A stretch of DNA of 64,000 nt from Listeria_A hofi (lineage in GTDB: Bacteria > Bacillota > Bacilli > Lactobacillales > Listeriaceae), in assembly GCF_963575615.1 (NCBI RefSeq), contig NZ_CAUYTL010000004.1, positions 62,001-126,000 of the forward strand, given 5' to 3'. The notes under the pieces are model-generated. The model saw only the letters and a program-made list of their open reading frames with translations. It searched no databases and had not been told where the DNA came from. Both the position numbers and the translations under genes were made by a program. Every line of letters begins with the position of its first letter. The stretch's first letter is position 1. Shown here piece after piece: positions 42,833-51,161 of the stretch.

Positions 42833-43516
42833 TTATAACTCAGCTTTAATACTCGAAACGCGTCCCGAGATAACTGGTAAATTCCCGTTTTTAGTACGAA
42901 TAGCATCGATTAGCTCTTTCTCCTGCTCGATATTTTTCATTTTGATGTAGTATCTCAGCTCCATCAAACTCCCCATATTCGTTGTTCTTACTTGTTCTAA
43001 TGAAATTTCATACGCGTAATCTTGTAATAAGTCATCAAAAAGGTTCGCATAATCAATATCCTCTGGAATCGAGATACGTAGGCTTCGCTCAGCCACTTTG
43101 CTTTTCGATCCGAATTTTGTGCGTGTCAAGACAAGCAAGACAATCGCTACAAACACCGAGAAAATCAGTGCATACATTAAATATCCCATTCCAGTCGCAA
43201 GCCCAATGCCCATCGACCAAAAAATACTACTAATTTCACGTGCACCGCCTGCTACGGAACGGAAGCGAATCAAACTAAATGCCCCCAAAACAGCAATACC
43301 TGTACCAACATTCCCGTTGACGAGCATGATAACGGACTGCACTAAGATTGGCAGAATCGTTAACGTTATGATAAAACTTTGTGAATATGTGTTGCGATAC
43401 ATATGAACGCTAGCAACCAAAACCCCTAATAGAACCGAAGTCCCGCTATACATAATAATTTGCCACATATCCAAGTCTACCGCCGTACTTTTCACTATAT
43501 TTTCGAACATTTTCAA
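42833..43516 (-). CDS. DUF4956 membrane protein, partner of a VTC-domain protein
   Basis: A 227-residue protein with four hydrophobic segments in its first 140 residues and a soluble C-terminal domain (SLRISIPEDIDYANLFDDLL). The conserved GAFSLIRFRSVAGGAREISSIFWSMGIG block is typical of DUF4956. These proteins are regularly encoded next to VTC-domain polyphosphate polymerases, sometimes with CotH kinases. Its ATG overlaps the upstream gene by four bases, implying a stoichiometric complex. Precise role unknown. Confidence 0.85.
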   Translation of the reverse strand: MKMFENIVKSTAVDLDMWQIIMYSGTSVLLGVLVASVHMYRNTYSQSFIITLTILPILVQSVIMLVNGNVGTGIAVLGAFSLIRFRSVAGGAREISSIFWSMGIGLATGMGYLMYALIFSVFVAIVLLVLTRTKFGSKSKVAERSLRISIPEDIDYANLFDDLLQDYAYEISLEQVRTTNMGSLMELRYYIKMKNIEQEKELIDAIRTKNGNLPVISGRVSSIKAEL

Positions 43517-44220
43517 ACTCCTACTTTCTGATTCATTAAATATCTTCTATATACTTGTTCATATTTTGAAAATTTAGATGGGTATAGATCTAAGTCGGAA
43601 AGAATATTCGCGAACCATAGCGGATATGCATGCAATGATTTTACTTCCATCAAAATATCAATTTCCGGTGCTACGAGTTCCCCATCATGCCCATTTGCCA
43701 ATGACAGATCGTTGTTGCGCCATCTTATTTTTGCGTCAAATGTTACCCTAAAACCGTCCTCTTCATATGCGCTAAAAGCTCTCCGGTCATATGAAATAAT
43801 AACTTTAGGCGCTATTGTCTCTTTCTGTTTGAGCCAAAAAATCTCGTTACTGATTTGCTGATTCAACCTATCATCAAATTTGCACTCTTCCTCACTCTGC
43901 ATGTATGTGTCCACTTGAGCAAGACGCATCGAAATTCTCCTTTTATATACAATTCCCATTAGCTTTTTCTTAATTTCCAGATAAACCATTTGCTCATCAC
44001 TTGGCACCCCGTAAGTACGAACTCTAAACTTCTCTTTATATAAAGGCTTCTCGCTCGATCGTTTAATTAAATCATAGTTTTCCGTATCGTAGTAAAGTGA
44101 ACAAATTGTGTGCAAACCGTACTTGTCTTCCTTCATGTGCGCTGAAATTCGTTCTAGAAACTCCTCATATTTATCTTGATTGAGGATATATTTCTTCTCC
44201 TTCCGCTCAAAAATCTGCAT
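43513..44220 (-). CDS. VTC-domain (polyphosphate polymerase-like) protein
   Basis: A 235-residue protein consisting of one VTC domain, the tunnel fold of yeast Vtc4, which makes polyphosphate from ATP. Basic and acidic tunnel residues are visible in RKEKKYIL, RVRTYG, VYLEIKKK, RRISM, ISYDRRAF and ILMEVKS. No SPX or transmembrane domain is present; the following DUF4956 protein probably provides the membrane part. AAGGAG precedes the ATG. Activity (polyphosphate or another polymer) is inferred from the family. Confidence 0.85.
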   Translation of the reverse strand: MQIFERKEKKYILNQDKYEEFLERISAHMKEDKYGLHTICSLYYDTENYDLIKRSSEKPLYKEKFRVRTYGVPSDEQMVYLEIKKKLMGIVYKRRISMRLAQVDTYMQSEEECKFDDRLNQQISNEIFWLKQKETIAPKVIISYDRRAFSAYEEDGFRVTFDAKIRWRNNDLSLANGHDGELVAPEIDILMEVKSLHAYPLWFANILSDLDLYPSKFSKYEQVYRRYLMNQKVGV

Positions 44221-44281
44221 TACCTTTCTCCTTTTTCTAAAATTTCCGAATAAAAATTTTATATTCTATCATCTATATAAA

Positions 44282-44300
44282 ATGGTCTAAAATTGACCAT
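44282..44300 (-). promoter_or_regulatory. Palindrome overlapping the putative VTC promoter
   Basis: ATGGTC (44282-44287) and GACCAT (44295-44300) form an inverted repeat with a 7-nt centre. On the minus strand it overlaps a possible -35 (TTTAGA) placed 17 nt before TAGAAT. An operator for an unknown regulator, perhaps the adjacent Crp/Fnr protein, is possible. Confidence 0.35.
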
Positions 44301-44310
44301 GAAGAGTAAG

Positions 44311-44344
44311 AGAAGCGTACCATATAATGAAACGTTACGCTTCT
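44311..44344 (-). terminator. Hairpin after the Crp/Fnr regulator gene
   Basis: AGAAGCGTA (44311-44319) pairs with TACGCTTCT (44336-44344). The following T run on the minus strand is weak, so termination may be partial. Confidence 0.55.
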
Positions 44345-44369
44345 TGTACTGTAGTTACCATTTTATTTA

Positions 44370-45062
44370 TTAATGCAAAGATCCTGATATTTCAAAGCCA
44401 ACCATTTCTTTTAATGCTTGTATATCTAAAATTGTAATTGGTTTTGGTGTTAGTTTGACAAGCCCCTCTTCTTCAAATTTTGACAAGATTGTTGTTGCAT
44501 ACTCCCGCGTGATTTGACAATAGCTTGCTAAATGATGTTGACAGATTTCTTTTGGTAAGTGCCCCTCTGATTTGCCTAATTTTTTAGATTCTAAATGTAA
44601 CAGTGATGCTGCTACTTTCGCTTTTGCTGGTAACAGATTAAATTTGCCATAATAGTTCACGGATTGCGTTAGATTTTCGATAATTTTGAGTAGAATCGAG
44701 GTCCCCCAACCTGACTCGTCGATAACATTTAAAACAAAATACGGATCGATAAAATAAGCCGTTGTTTCAGATATCGTCTCTAACTCAAATTGATTGCCCC
44801 CTCTCGATAGCAAAGATGCAAAGCCGATAAACTCGCCATCTCCCGAGAATGAGATTGTTGTTTCTTTCGTGTTATGGCTTGCCACAATTTTGGTTAACCC
44901 TTTTTCTATATAAATGAAAGAACGATTATCTGTTACCGTGGAATCAATAACTGTTTTTGCTGGTAGTACTTTTTTCTTGGAATATTTATCAAATGATTTA
45001 TTGGAAAACAGCAGTATTTCCAGAAAATTCTCGTCGATTTCAACACCAAATGTTTGTAGCAT
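44370..45062 (-). CDS. Crp/Fnr family transcriptional regulator
   Basis: A 230-residue regulator with an N-terminal cyclic-nucleotide-binding-like beta roll (residues 20-125, e.g. FSGDGEFIGFASLLSRGG), a long dimer helix, and a C-terminal winged helix (HHLASYCQITREYATTILSKFEEEGLVKL). No Fe-S cysteines of Fnr are seen, and cAMP-contact residues are not obvious; listerial relatives include PrfA. It follows the epimerase gene by 43 nt without a terminator between, so it could be the last gene of the polysaccharide operon and feed back on it. Confidence 0.88.
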   Translation of the reverse strand: MLQTFGVEIDENFLEILLFSNKSFDKYSKKKVLPAKTVIDSTVTDNRSFIYIEKGLTKIVASHNTKETTISFSGDGEFIGFASLLSRGGNQFELETISETTAYFIDPYFVLNVIDESGWGTSILLKIIENLTQSVNYYGKFNLLPAKAKVAASLLHLESKKLGKSEGHLPKEICQHHLASYCQITREYATTILSKFEEEGLVKLTPKPITILDIQALKEMVGFEISGSLH

Positions 45063-45105
45063 AATGAATGCCTCCTTTTAATTTTCACATGATTGCCATC
45101 TCTCT

Positions 45106-46068
45106 TTAGGCTTGTTGCTGCAATAAGGAATCTTTTAAGGCTATCAAACCTTCTTTCAAACTTACTTTATTTGTCCATCCCGTTAATTCTTTGGCACGAT
45201 CACTGGCAAGCACAGAGCGCTTCACGTCTCCTAAACGCGGTCCTTCTACAGTAATCGCTACCTCTTTTTCAAATACGTCTAAAATCGTGTTGTAAATATC
45301 TAAAATCGCAATTTCATCTCCAGTTCCAATATTAAGAACGGTGTTGACTGCTTTTTCAGATACTAGTCGGTTTGCTTCCACAACATCTCCCACATACACA
45401 TAGTCTCGTGTACAGCCAGTTGGCATATCCGGATAGGTCATTAGAACAGACGGTTTGTTTGCTAAAATATTGTTCACAAAAATTGGAACCACCCCGCACT
45501 CGCCATCTGGAATTTGACGTGGACCATAAATATTGGCATAGCGTAAAACGGTATATTCAAAGCCATATGTGTTGGCATAGATGTCAAGATATTTTTCGCC
45601 GGCATATTTGGTGATGGCGTATGGGGATAGAAGTTGAGGGGTATCACTCTCTTTGGACTTCTCAGTACCTTCGATGACTTTGCTTAAGGCACCACCGGAA
45701 GAGACGTAGATAAATTTCTCGATTGGAAATTGTTGCGTGCACTGGAGTAACACAAGCAGACCGCCAAGATTGATATCTAAATCGTATACGGGGTCTTCCA
45801 TGGAGCTAACCACAGACTTCTGGGCTGCGTGATGGTTGATAATCTGCGGACGAAAGGATTGGAAGATAGCCATCATTTTAGCGTGGTCTTTAATATCTGC
45901 TTCCACAAAAGTGAAGGTATCGTCCGCAAGTAGATGACAAATATTGTCTACTTTACCGGAAGATAGATTGTCGACGCATAGTACCTCGTAACCTTCTCTT
46001 ATATACATTTCACAAATATGGGAACCGATGAACCCTGCGCCACCTGTGACTAAAACTCGATTTTTCAT
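45106..46068 (-). CDS. NAD-dependent sugar epimerase, GalE-like
   Basis: Extended SDR enzyme of 320 residues: Rossmann motif GGAGFIGSHICEMY (8-21), catalytic Ser (YVSSGGAL) and Tyr-x3-Lys in SPYAITKYAGEKY (near 150), and RYANIYGPRQIPDGECGVVPIF for the UDP-sugar site. Probably converts UDP-Glc/UDP-GlcNAc and the galacto forms as precursor for the polymer made by this operon. Last biosynthetic gene of the minus-strand locus. Exact substrate unresolved. Confidence 0.88.
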   Translation of the reverse strand: MKNRVLVTGGAGFIGSHICEMYIREGYEVLCVDNLSSGKVDNICHLLADDTFTFVEADIKDHAKMMAIFQSFRPQIINHHAAQKSVVSSMEDPVYDLDINLGGLLVLLQCTQQFPIEKFIYVSSGGALSKVIEGTEKSKESDTPQLLSPYAITKYAGEKYLDIYANTYGFEYTVLRYANIYGPRQIPDGECGVVPIFVNNILANKPSVLMTYPDMPTGCTRDYVYVGDVVEANRLVSEKAVNTVLNIGTGDEIAILDIYNTILDVFEKEVAITVEGPRLGDVKRSVLASDRAKELTGWTNKVSLKEGLIALKDSLLQQQA

Positions 46069-46113
46069 TTTTTGTTGCCTCCTTCATTAAATTATATCGC
46101 GTATTTTCGCCTT

Positions 46114-47082
46114 TTAATTGCCAATTTGTAAGATACTCGCGATGATTTCTTGTAATTTTGTGAAAAATGTGCTGGATTCCATGGCAATTGCGCTAAAAAT
46201 CGTGAATGCCCAAAGAATACTGAGATAGACGACCGTTGTTTTTCGGACATCCGGTTGCTTTTTGTTGCTTAAACTCCTCTGTAGTTCGTGCGTGTTCGTT
46301 TGCCTTTTTTTGAGCTTTTGTTGGTACTCGGTCTTTTCTTCCTTGGATAATTTATTAAAACGGTGAACGAATTTGCTGTACTCTAAGCCTACTTCTTCTG
46401 CGGGACCGTCTAGTCGTACTTCCCCGTAATGCAACCAAATAATGCGATCACATAGGGTGCGCACTTGACTGAGTGCATGGCTGACGAAGAAAATCGTTTT
46501 ACCTTCTGCTTGGAATTGCGCTATTTTGTCGGTACATTTCTTATAAAATGTCGTGTCGCCAACCGATAAGGCTTCATCAATAATAAGAATATCTGGGTTG
46601 ATTTGAACCGCAATGGCAAAGCCAAGACGTGCCTTCATCCCACTGGAGTAACGCTTGATCGGTTGGTCGATGAAATCATGTAAATCAGCAAAATCCGTAA
46701 TCGCTGGAATCATCTCGGCGATTTGTGCATTGGAATAGCCAAGCATGAGGCATTTCAAACGAATGTTTTCCAGACCGGAAAGCGTTGGCTTGAGCCCTGC
46801 TCCGATGGCTAATAAAGATACGTCGCCACCTGTTTGCACGCTACCATGACTCGGTGGAAGGATACCGGCCAAGATGTTAGATAACGTTGATTTGCCAGAG
46901 CCATTGAGGCCAATTAACCCCACCGTTTCGCCGCGCTTCACCTCAAAAGAAACATCACGTAATGCTAAGAATGCTGGTTTTTTTGCACGCGGATGAAAAA
47001 GCGAGCGTAGTTGCTTGGCTGGACTGGTAATCATGCTGTACTGCTTCGATACACGCTGGACAGACACCATACTTTCTATCAT
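46114..47082 (-). CDS. TagH/Wzt-type polysaccharide exporter ATPase
   Basis: ATP-binding subunit of a polysaccharide or teichoic acid exporter, 322 residues. Walker A GLNGSGKST (near 58), signature RYSSGMKARLGFAI, Walker B ILIIDEALSVGD and the His switch FVSHAL. After residue 245 there is a basic linker and one transmembrane helix (TVVYLSILWAFTIFSAIAM), a shortened form of the TagH C-terminal extension. It lacks the carbohydrate-binding jelly roll of Gram-negative Wzt. Follows the permease by 15 nt. Confidence 0.9.
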   Translation of the reverse strand: MIESMVSVQRVSKQYSMITSPAKQLRSLFHPRAKKPAFLALRDVSFEVKRGETVGLIGLNGSGKSTLSNILAGILPPSHGSVQTGGDVSLLAIGAGLKPTLSGLENIRLKCLMLGYSNAQIAEMIPAITDFADLHDFIDQPIKRYSSGMKARLGFAIAVQINPDILIIDEALSVGDTTFYKKCTDKIAQFQAEGKTIFFVSHALSQVRTLCDRIIWLHYGEVRLDGPAEEVGLEYSKFVHRFNKLSKEEKTEYQQKLKKRQTNTHELQRSLSNKKQPDVRKTTVVYLSILWAFTIFSAIAMESSTFFTKLQEIIASILQIGN

Positions 47083-47097
47083 TTTTATTCTTCCTCT

Positions 47098-47907
47098 CTA
47101 TACATAATCCATGAAACGATCTTTAAAGCGTAGATGCAGGATAGATCCTATGCCAAGGACGAGTAGTGTCATCCCCCAAAAATAAGCGGTCCACCATGGC
47201 TCTTCGAAAAACCACTGTCTGGAAAAAAAGCTATCGCGGAATCCTTCGATAATGTATACGAAGGGATTCAATTTCAAAAGTTTCGTCATGAGGGAATATG
47301 GGTTAGCTGTCACATCAATGACTGCGCCGGAAATGAAGAATAAAAGGCGCATCGCGGAACCAATAATTAGCTGGTAATCGCGAAATAGAATCGTAATCGT
47401 CGCATTGAGCAGAGAAATAGCGTACAGGAATAGGCACATGCACACGAAGTAGTAAAAAAATTGTGTCCAGTAAACAGTCGGGAATAGGTGATTGACGAAT
47501 AGGAAACCGAGTAAGATAACCAGCATCGTCACATAACTGGAAAGTGACTTAAAAATCGTGATGGACGGCAAAATACTCATTGGAAATTTCACGCGAGAGA
47601 CGACACTCAAATTACTATAAATCGAGTTGGCACCAGAAATGATAATCGCGCTGATGAAAAACCAAGGAATCATTCCTGCGAGCATCCAGACAATGTACGG
47701 AACACCAGCATCCATCGAACTAGCTCCATTCATCCGAACCCCAAAAACAAAGTAATAAATCAATACTTGCAATGTCGGACTGAGCACTTCCCACAACATG
47801 CCTAGATAATGACTCTGATAGGTAGCTCGCTGATCATATCTCGCAATTCGCGTAATCTTATGGAAATGCTGCACCTGCTCTTTTAGAATTTGGACCGTTT
47901 CTTTCAC
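47098..47907 (-). CDS. TagG/Wzm-type polysaccharide exporter permease
   Basis: A 269-residue ABC-2 permease with six transmembrane helices; YQSHYLGMLWEVLSPTLQVLIYYFVFGVRM near the N terminus and LLKLNPFVYIIEGFRDSFF near the C terminus are diagnostic of TagG/Wzm. It pairs with the adjacent ATPase to flip an undecaprenyl-linked polymer across the membrane. A genome of this type should carry a housekeeping TarGH pair elsewhere, making this a second, locus-specific exporter (inference). Confidence 0.9.
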   Translation of the reverse strand: MKETVQILKEQVQHFHKITRIARYDQRATYQSHYLGMLWEVLSPTLQVLIYYFVFGVRMNGASSMDAGVPYIVWMLAGMIPWFFISAIIISGANSIYSNLSVVSRVKFPMSILPSITIFKSLSSYVTMLVILLGFLFVNHLFPTVYWTQFFYYFVCMCLFLYAISLLNATITILFRDYQLIIGSAMRLLFFISGAVIDVTANPYSLMTKLLKLNPFVYIIEGFRDSFFSRQWFFEEPWWTAYFWGMTLLVLGIGSILHLRFKDRFMDYV

Positions 47908-47924
47908 TGCTTGTTCACTTCTTC

Positions 47925-48992
47925 CTATTTTTGGATCATTTTAGAGATGGTTTCAAATAAAAATGGGGCGTAATACTGACCCGTTTGGTTGTGGTCACTG
48001 TAGTCTTGCAGATCTAACTGGTACGGCACGCCTTTTTGGTCTAATTTTTTCAGTAACGGTTGTAAGTGCTGTGGATAGTGATAGTCCCCTTTCCCAATGT
48101 GGAAAATGAAATCTGGGAACGTTGTATTTGTATCGACGAGGTTCATGATGAGTTCGTCGTAATATTTCTCCCCTGCGGCTTTATCTTCACCCAACATATT
48201 GTTTAAACCTTTGCGGACAACCGGTGCATTGGTCGCACGCTGTTTCAAAAACTTCGCTAAGAAAACTTGTGGTGCCCCAACAATTGCCGTTCCAAAATGA
48301 TATTTCATCGAATAGTATAGGGAGGCTGCGCCACCTTTGCTTGATCCTGATGCGATAATATTTCGGGATGATATACCTAGTTCGTTAGCTTTTGTCATGA
48401 TAAGTGCAATCACGGAGCGTTCGTAATCAGAGCGACGATTATGCCCCATGTAGTAACAGAATTGTCCTTTATACTCATCTAAAATGAAAAGCTTGTTGAC
48501 ATCACATGGCCATAAAGTGCGGAAATGATTATACACCGGTGGACCTCCGCGAAATTCATTCGAATGCAAGCCAGAGAAAGAAATCAGTAGTTTATCAGAT
48601 GGCGTTTTCGCTGGTTGGAATAAATATTTCACAGGATGATCATTGTAATAGATTTCTTCTTTCTCCAATGTTGTCGTGACCGTTTGCTGATTCGCTACAT
48701 CGACGTTTAACATATTGGTCATTTTATTGATAATAAGCGTGTCGTCTTTTTTCAAAAATAGACGAATTTTGTAAGCGCCGCTACGAATTGGTTGATAACT
48801 CACTGTTACTTGTTGCTTATCAATCGGTTGGTACCACTGACGCTCAATAATTTGGTCATTATAATAGATATAGTAAGCATACGTGTAAGTGGCTTCTAGC
48901 ATGTACAACGCTTTAAAGTTCACTACTAGCTTACCTGCTGTATAGGCTAGGCGGGATGTGTCCAGTTTTTCAATAATGATATCGCTTGTCAT
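47925..48992 (-). CDS. Asp2-like alpha/beta hydrolase of the polysaccharide locus
   Basis: A 355-residue protein with an N-terminal beta-sandwich (1-110, Ig-like) and a C-terminal alpha/beta-hydrolase domain. The nucleophile elbow is GSSKGG with Ser218, and acidic and His candidates lie in GKGDYHYP and YSDHNQTG. This layout resembles accessory Sec protein Asp2, which acetylates surface glycans in streptococci, but no secA2/asp1/asp3 genes are present. GAGGAGAG lies before the ATG at 48992. Likely an O-acetyltransferase or esterase that modifies the polymer. Confidence 0.68.
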   Translation of the reverse strand: MTSDIIIEKLDTSRLAYTAGKLVVNFKALYMLEATYTYAYYIYYNDQIIERQWYQPIDKQQVTVSYQPIRSGAYKIRLFLKKDDTLIINKMTNMLNVDVANQQTVTTTLEKEEIYYNDHPVKYLFQPAKTPSDKLLISFSGLHSNEFRGGPPVYNHFRTLWPCDVNKLFILDEYKGQFCYYMGHNRRSDYERSVIALIMTKANELGISSRNIIASGSSKGGAASLYYSMKYHFGTAIVGAPQVFLAKFLKQRATNAPVVRKGLNNMLGEDKAAGEKYYDELIMNLVDTNTTFPDFIFHIGKGDYHYPQHLQPLLKKLDQKGVPYQLDLQDYSDHNQTGQYYAPFLFETISKMIQK

Positions 48993-49016
48993 AATTTCTC
49001 TCCTCATATCCGGAAC

Positions 49017-51149
49017 TTATCCCACAAAGGTTGTGGTTAGTAAGTCCTCGATTTCGTGACAAATTTTAGCTTTGTTAAAATATTTATAGGCGTAGTTTTT
49101 ATAGCTTTGTTGATTGGCTTCATTTAATTCATTACTCGCAATAAAGTCTGCGATTGCTGTCGGTGTTTTAAAAATAGAGTTAGCGGGATAGACTGTTTCC
49201 ACACCTGGCCAATTGAGTAGGCATGGTGTAGAACCAGCTGCCATACCTTCCATCAATACCGTGTGGAAACTTTCTGATTCACTTGTGGATAACAGGTAGC
49301 CTATTTTTTGAAGCCATTCGTGTACATCGTTACCATGCTTGTCGAACACAACATTATCTGCCCAATCAGCGTTATGGATACGGGCAAATACAGCATCATA
49401 GTATTCTCGTTCTGCGGTACGTCCCATCAACCAAGCTACATCTTTTGGTAACTGTCCTTTGATAAATAGTTTGTAGCGTTTGTCTTGTTGCCATAGTTGT
49501 TCAAAAATATCAAGCGCTTTGTCTAACCCTTTAATTTTTGGAATCACACCGCAAATACCTAAGTTGAAGTCAATGTTGGCTTTTTTCGGGCGATCTAGTT
49601 TTTCCGTGTCAATCGTGTTAGCAATCAGCACCATTTTGTGGCGGGGAATCTTACAAATCCGATTCATCTCTTCCATAATGAAAGGACAAACGGCGATAAT
49701 ATGGTCAATTGCATCGAGGTTATAGTGGAAGGGATGTGCGGTGCGTTTTTCTTGCGCGTGAACACGAACAATGAGCTTTTGATTTGGCTTTTTGTTTTGG
49801 GAATACCAAACCGCGTTGCCAAGTCCCCATTCACAATAAATCATATCTGCCCATGCGAGTAGTTCCTTACTTTTTGCCAAATCATGATCGGTATGATTCG
49901 TCCAATGATCGATTTTAACATTAATATTTGGTTGATTTTCGAGGTAGTCAATGATATCTGTCATAAACTTCAAGTCATGACTCGCAAATAAAAGATTCAT
50001 TGGCTCTTTATTGTAGCTCCATAAGATGTTTTTCAATCGGTCGTAAGATGCTTCTAGTGTGAAGTTTTGACTTGCTTGGTACATCGCTTTTGCCGCACGT
50101 TTATATACTGCTGAGTCGTTCAAAACAAGTTGCGTTTTCTCTAAAAATTCCGCTTCTGTGTCAACGAATAACTCGTAATCCGCACCGACTAATTGTTCAT
50201 GCATTTTTGTCCTTCTTAGTAAAACAGGTTTGCCTAGTCTGGCGTATTCTAGTAGTTTTGTCGATAACTCCACCGATGCATCGTTATCAATCGATTCACT
50301 GCGCCAACTAATACCGACATCCGAGGCGGCGATATATTCCTGCGACTCTGCACGAGATACGGCACCCACCCAATCGATATTTTCTGTCTGTTGAAATGCT
50401 TGTTTGATTTTGCCATGACGTGCGCGTAGCTCCCCTTGGAACTTGTCGCCCACGATGCAAAACGTAATATCTGTGTCTTCTAACTTGCGCGCGGCACGGA
50501 TAATTTCTTCCGTATACCATTCCGCTGCAAATTTTCCGCTGTATATGAGCTGGTTATTTCGATTGCGATAATCAGGCGTGTTCGGTTGCGCGGGAATCAT
50601 TGGTGATAAAATCGCCACTTTTTCCCCACTAACATCCATCAATTCACTGAAAATCGCACGTGTTGCTTCCGTTTGTAGAAACATATTCGGAAAGCTATCA
50701 TAAACTTGTCGTAAATCCGAACGTTCAGTATCTGAAATTGTTGCTGGGTCATGATTGAAATCCGTAATATACGGCATCGTTTTTTTCATCAACTCTGGGT
50801 GCTTCATCATCTCTTTTACGAGCGCAAACCCACGAATAATTATCAAATGATAGTTGTTCTGCTTATTCAATTTTTCCATCCGCGCTAGTGCTTCTGAAAC
50901 CTGAATCCGATTCCCATTTTCAAAAGGCATCTCTGGAAATGTCTCAAATGGATCTAATAATTGCACATTGTCAAAATTAGAAATACCACCCGTCAAGCGC
51001 GTATTCTGTTCCTTCGCTTTCAGTAATATATCGGTCTGCACATTCGGGTTAATTGCTAGCATCGAAGCCATTGATGTCAACCATACTGCCGAACCGTCCA
51101 TGATATTTAAATCCATGTCACCATAGACTAAGATTTTTAACTGTCTCAC
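49017..51149 (-). CDS. Tandem GT4 glycosyltransferase (two catalytic domains)
   Basis: A 710-residue cytosolic protein made of two GT-B halves. The N-terminal half (about 1-360) contains YSGKFAAEWYTEEIIRAA and SVELSTKLLEYARLGKPV; the C-terminal half (about 370-710) contains GICGVIPKIKGLDKALDIF and TSESESFHTVLMEGMAAGSTP, the E-x7-E regions of GT4. Two active domains in one chain suggest addition of two different sugars or a processive repeat-unit synthesis. It starts 12 nt after the next glycosyltransferase. Confidence 0.85.
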   Translation of the reverse strand: MRQLKILVYGDMDLNIMDGSAVWLTSMASMLAINPNVQTDILLKAKEQNTRLTGGISNFDNVQLLDPFETFPEMPFENGNRIQVSEALARMEKLNKQNNYHLIIIRGFALVKEMMKHPELMKKTMPYITDFNHDPATISDTERSDLRQVYDSFPNMFLQTEATRAIFSELMDVSGEKVAILSPMIPAQPNTPDYRNRNNQLIYSGKFAAEWYTEEIIRAARKLEDTDITFCIVGDKFQGELRARHGKIKQAFQQTENIDWVGAVSRAESQEYIAASDVGISWRSESIDNDASVELSTKLLEYARLGKPVLLRRTKMHEQLVGADYELFVDTEAEFLEKTQLVLNDSAVYKRAAKAMYQASQNFTLEASYDRLKNILWSYNKEPMNLLFASHDLKFMTDIIDYLENQPNINVKIDHWTNHTDHDLAKSKELLAWADMIYCEWGLGNAVWYSQNKKPNQKLIVRVHAQEKRTAHPFHYNLDAIDHIIAVCPFIMEEMNRICKIPRHKMVLIANTIDTEKLDRPKKANIDFNLGICGVIPKIKGLDKALDIFEQLWQQDKRYKLFIKGQLPKDVAWLMGRTAEREYYDAVFARIHNADWADNVVFDKHGNDVHEWLQKIGYLLSTSESESFHTVLMEGMAAGSTPCLLNWPGVETVYPANSIFKTPTAIADFIASNELNEANQQSYKNYAYKYFNKAKICHEIEDLLTTTFVG

Positions 51150-51161
51150 AACTCATCGCTC

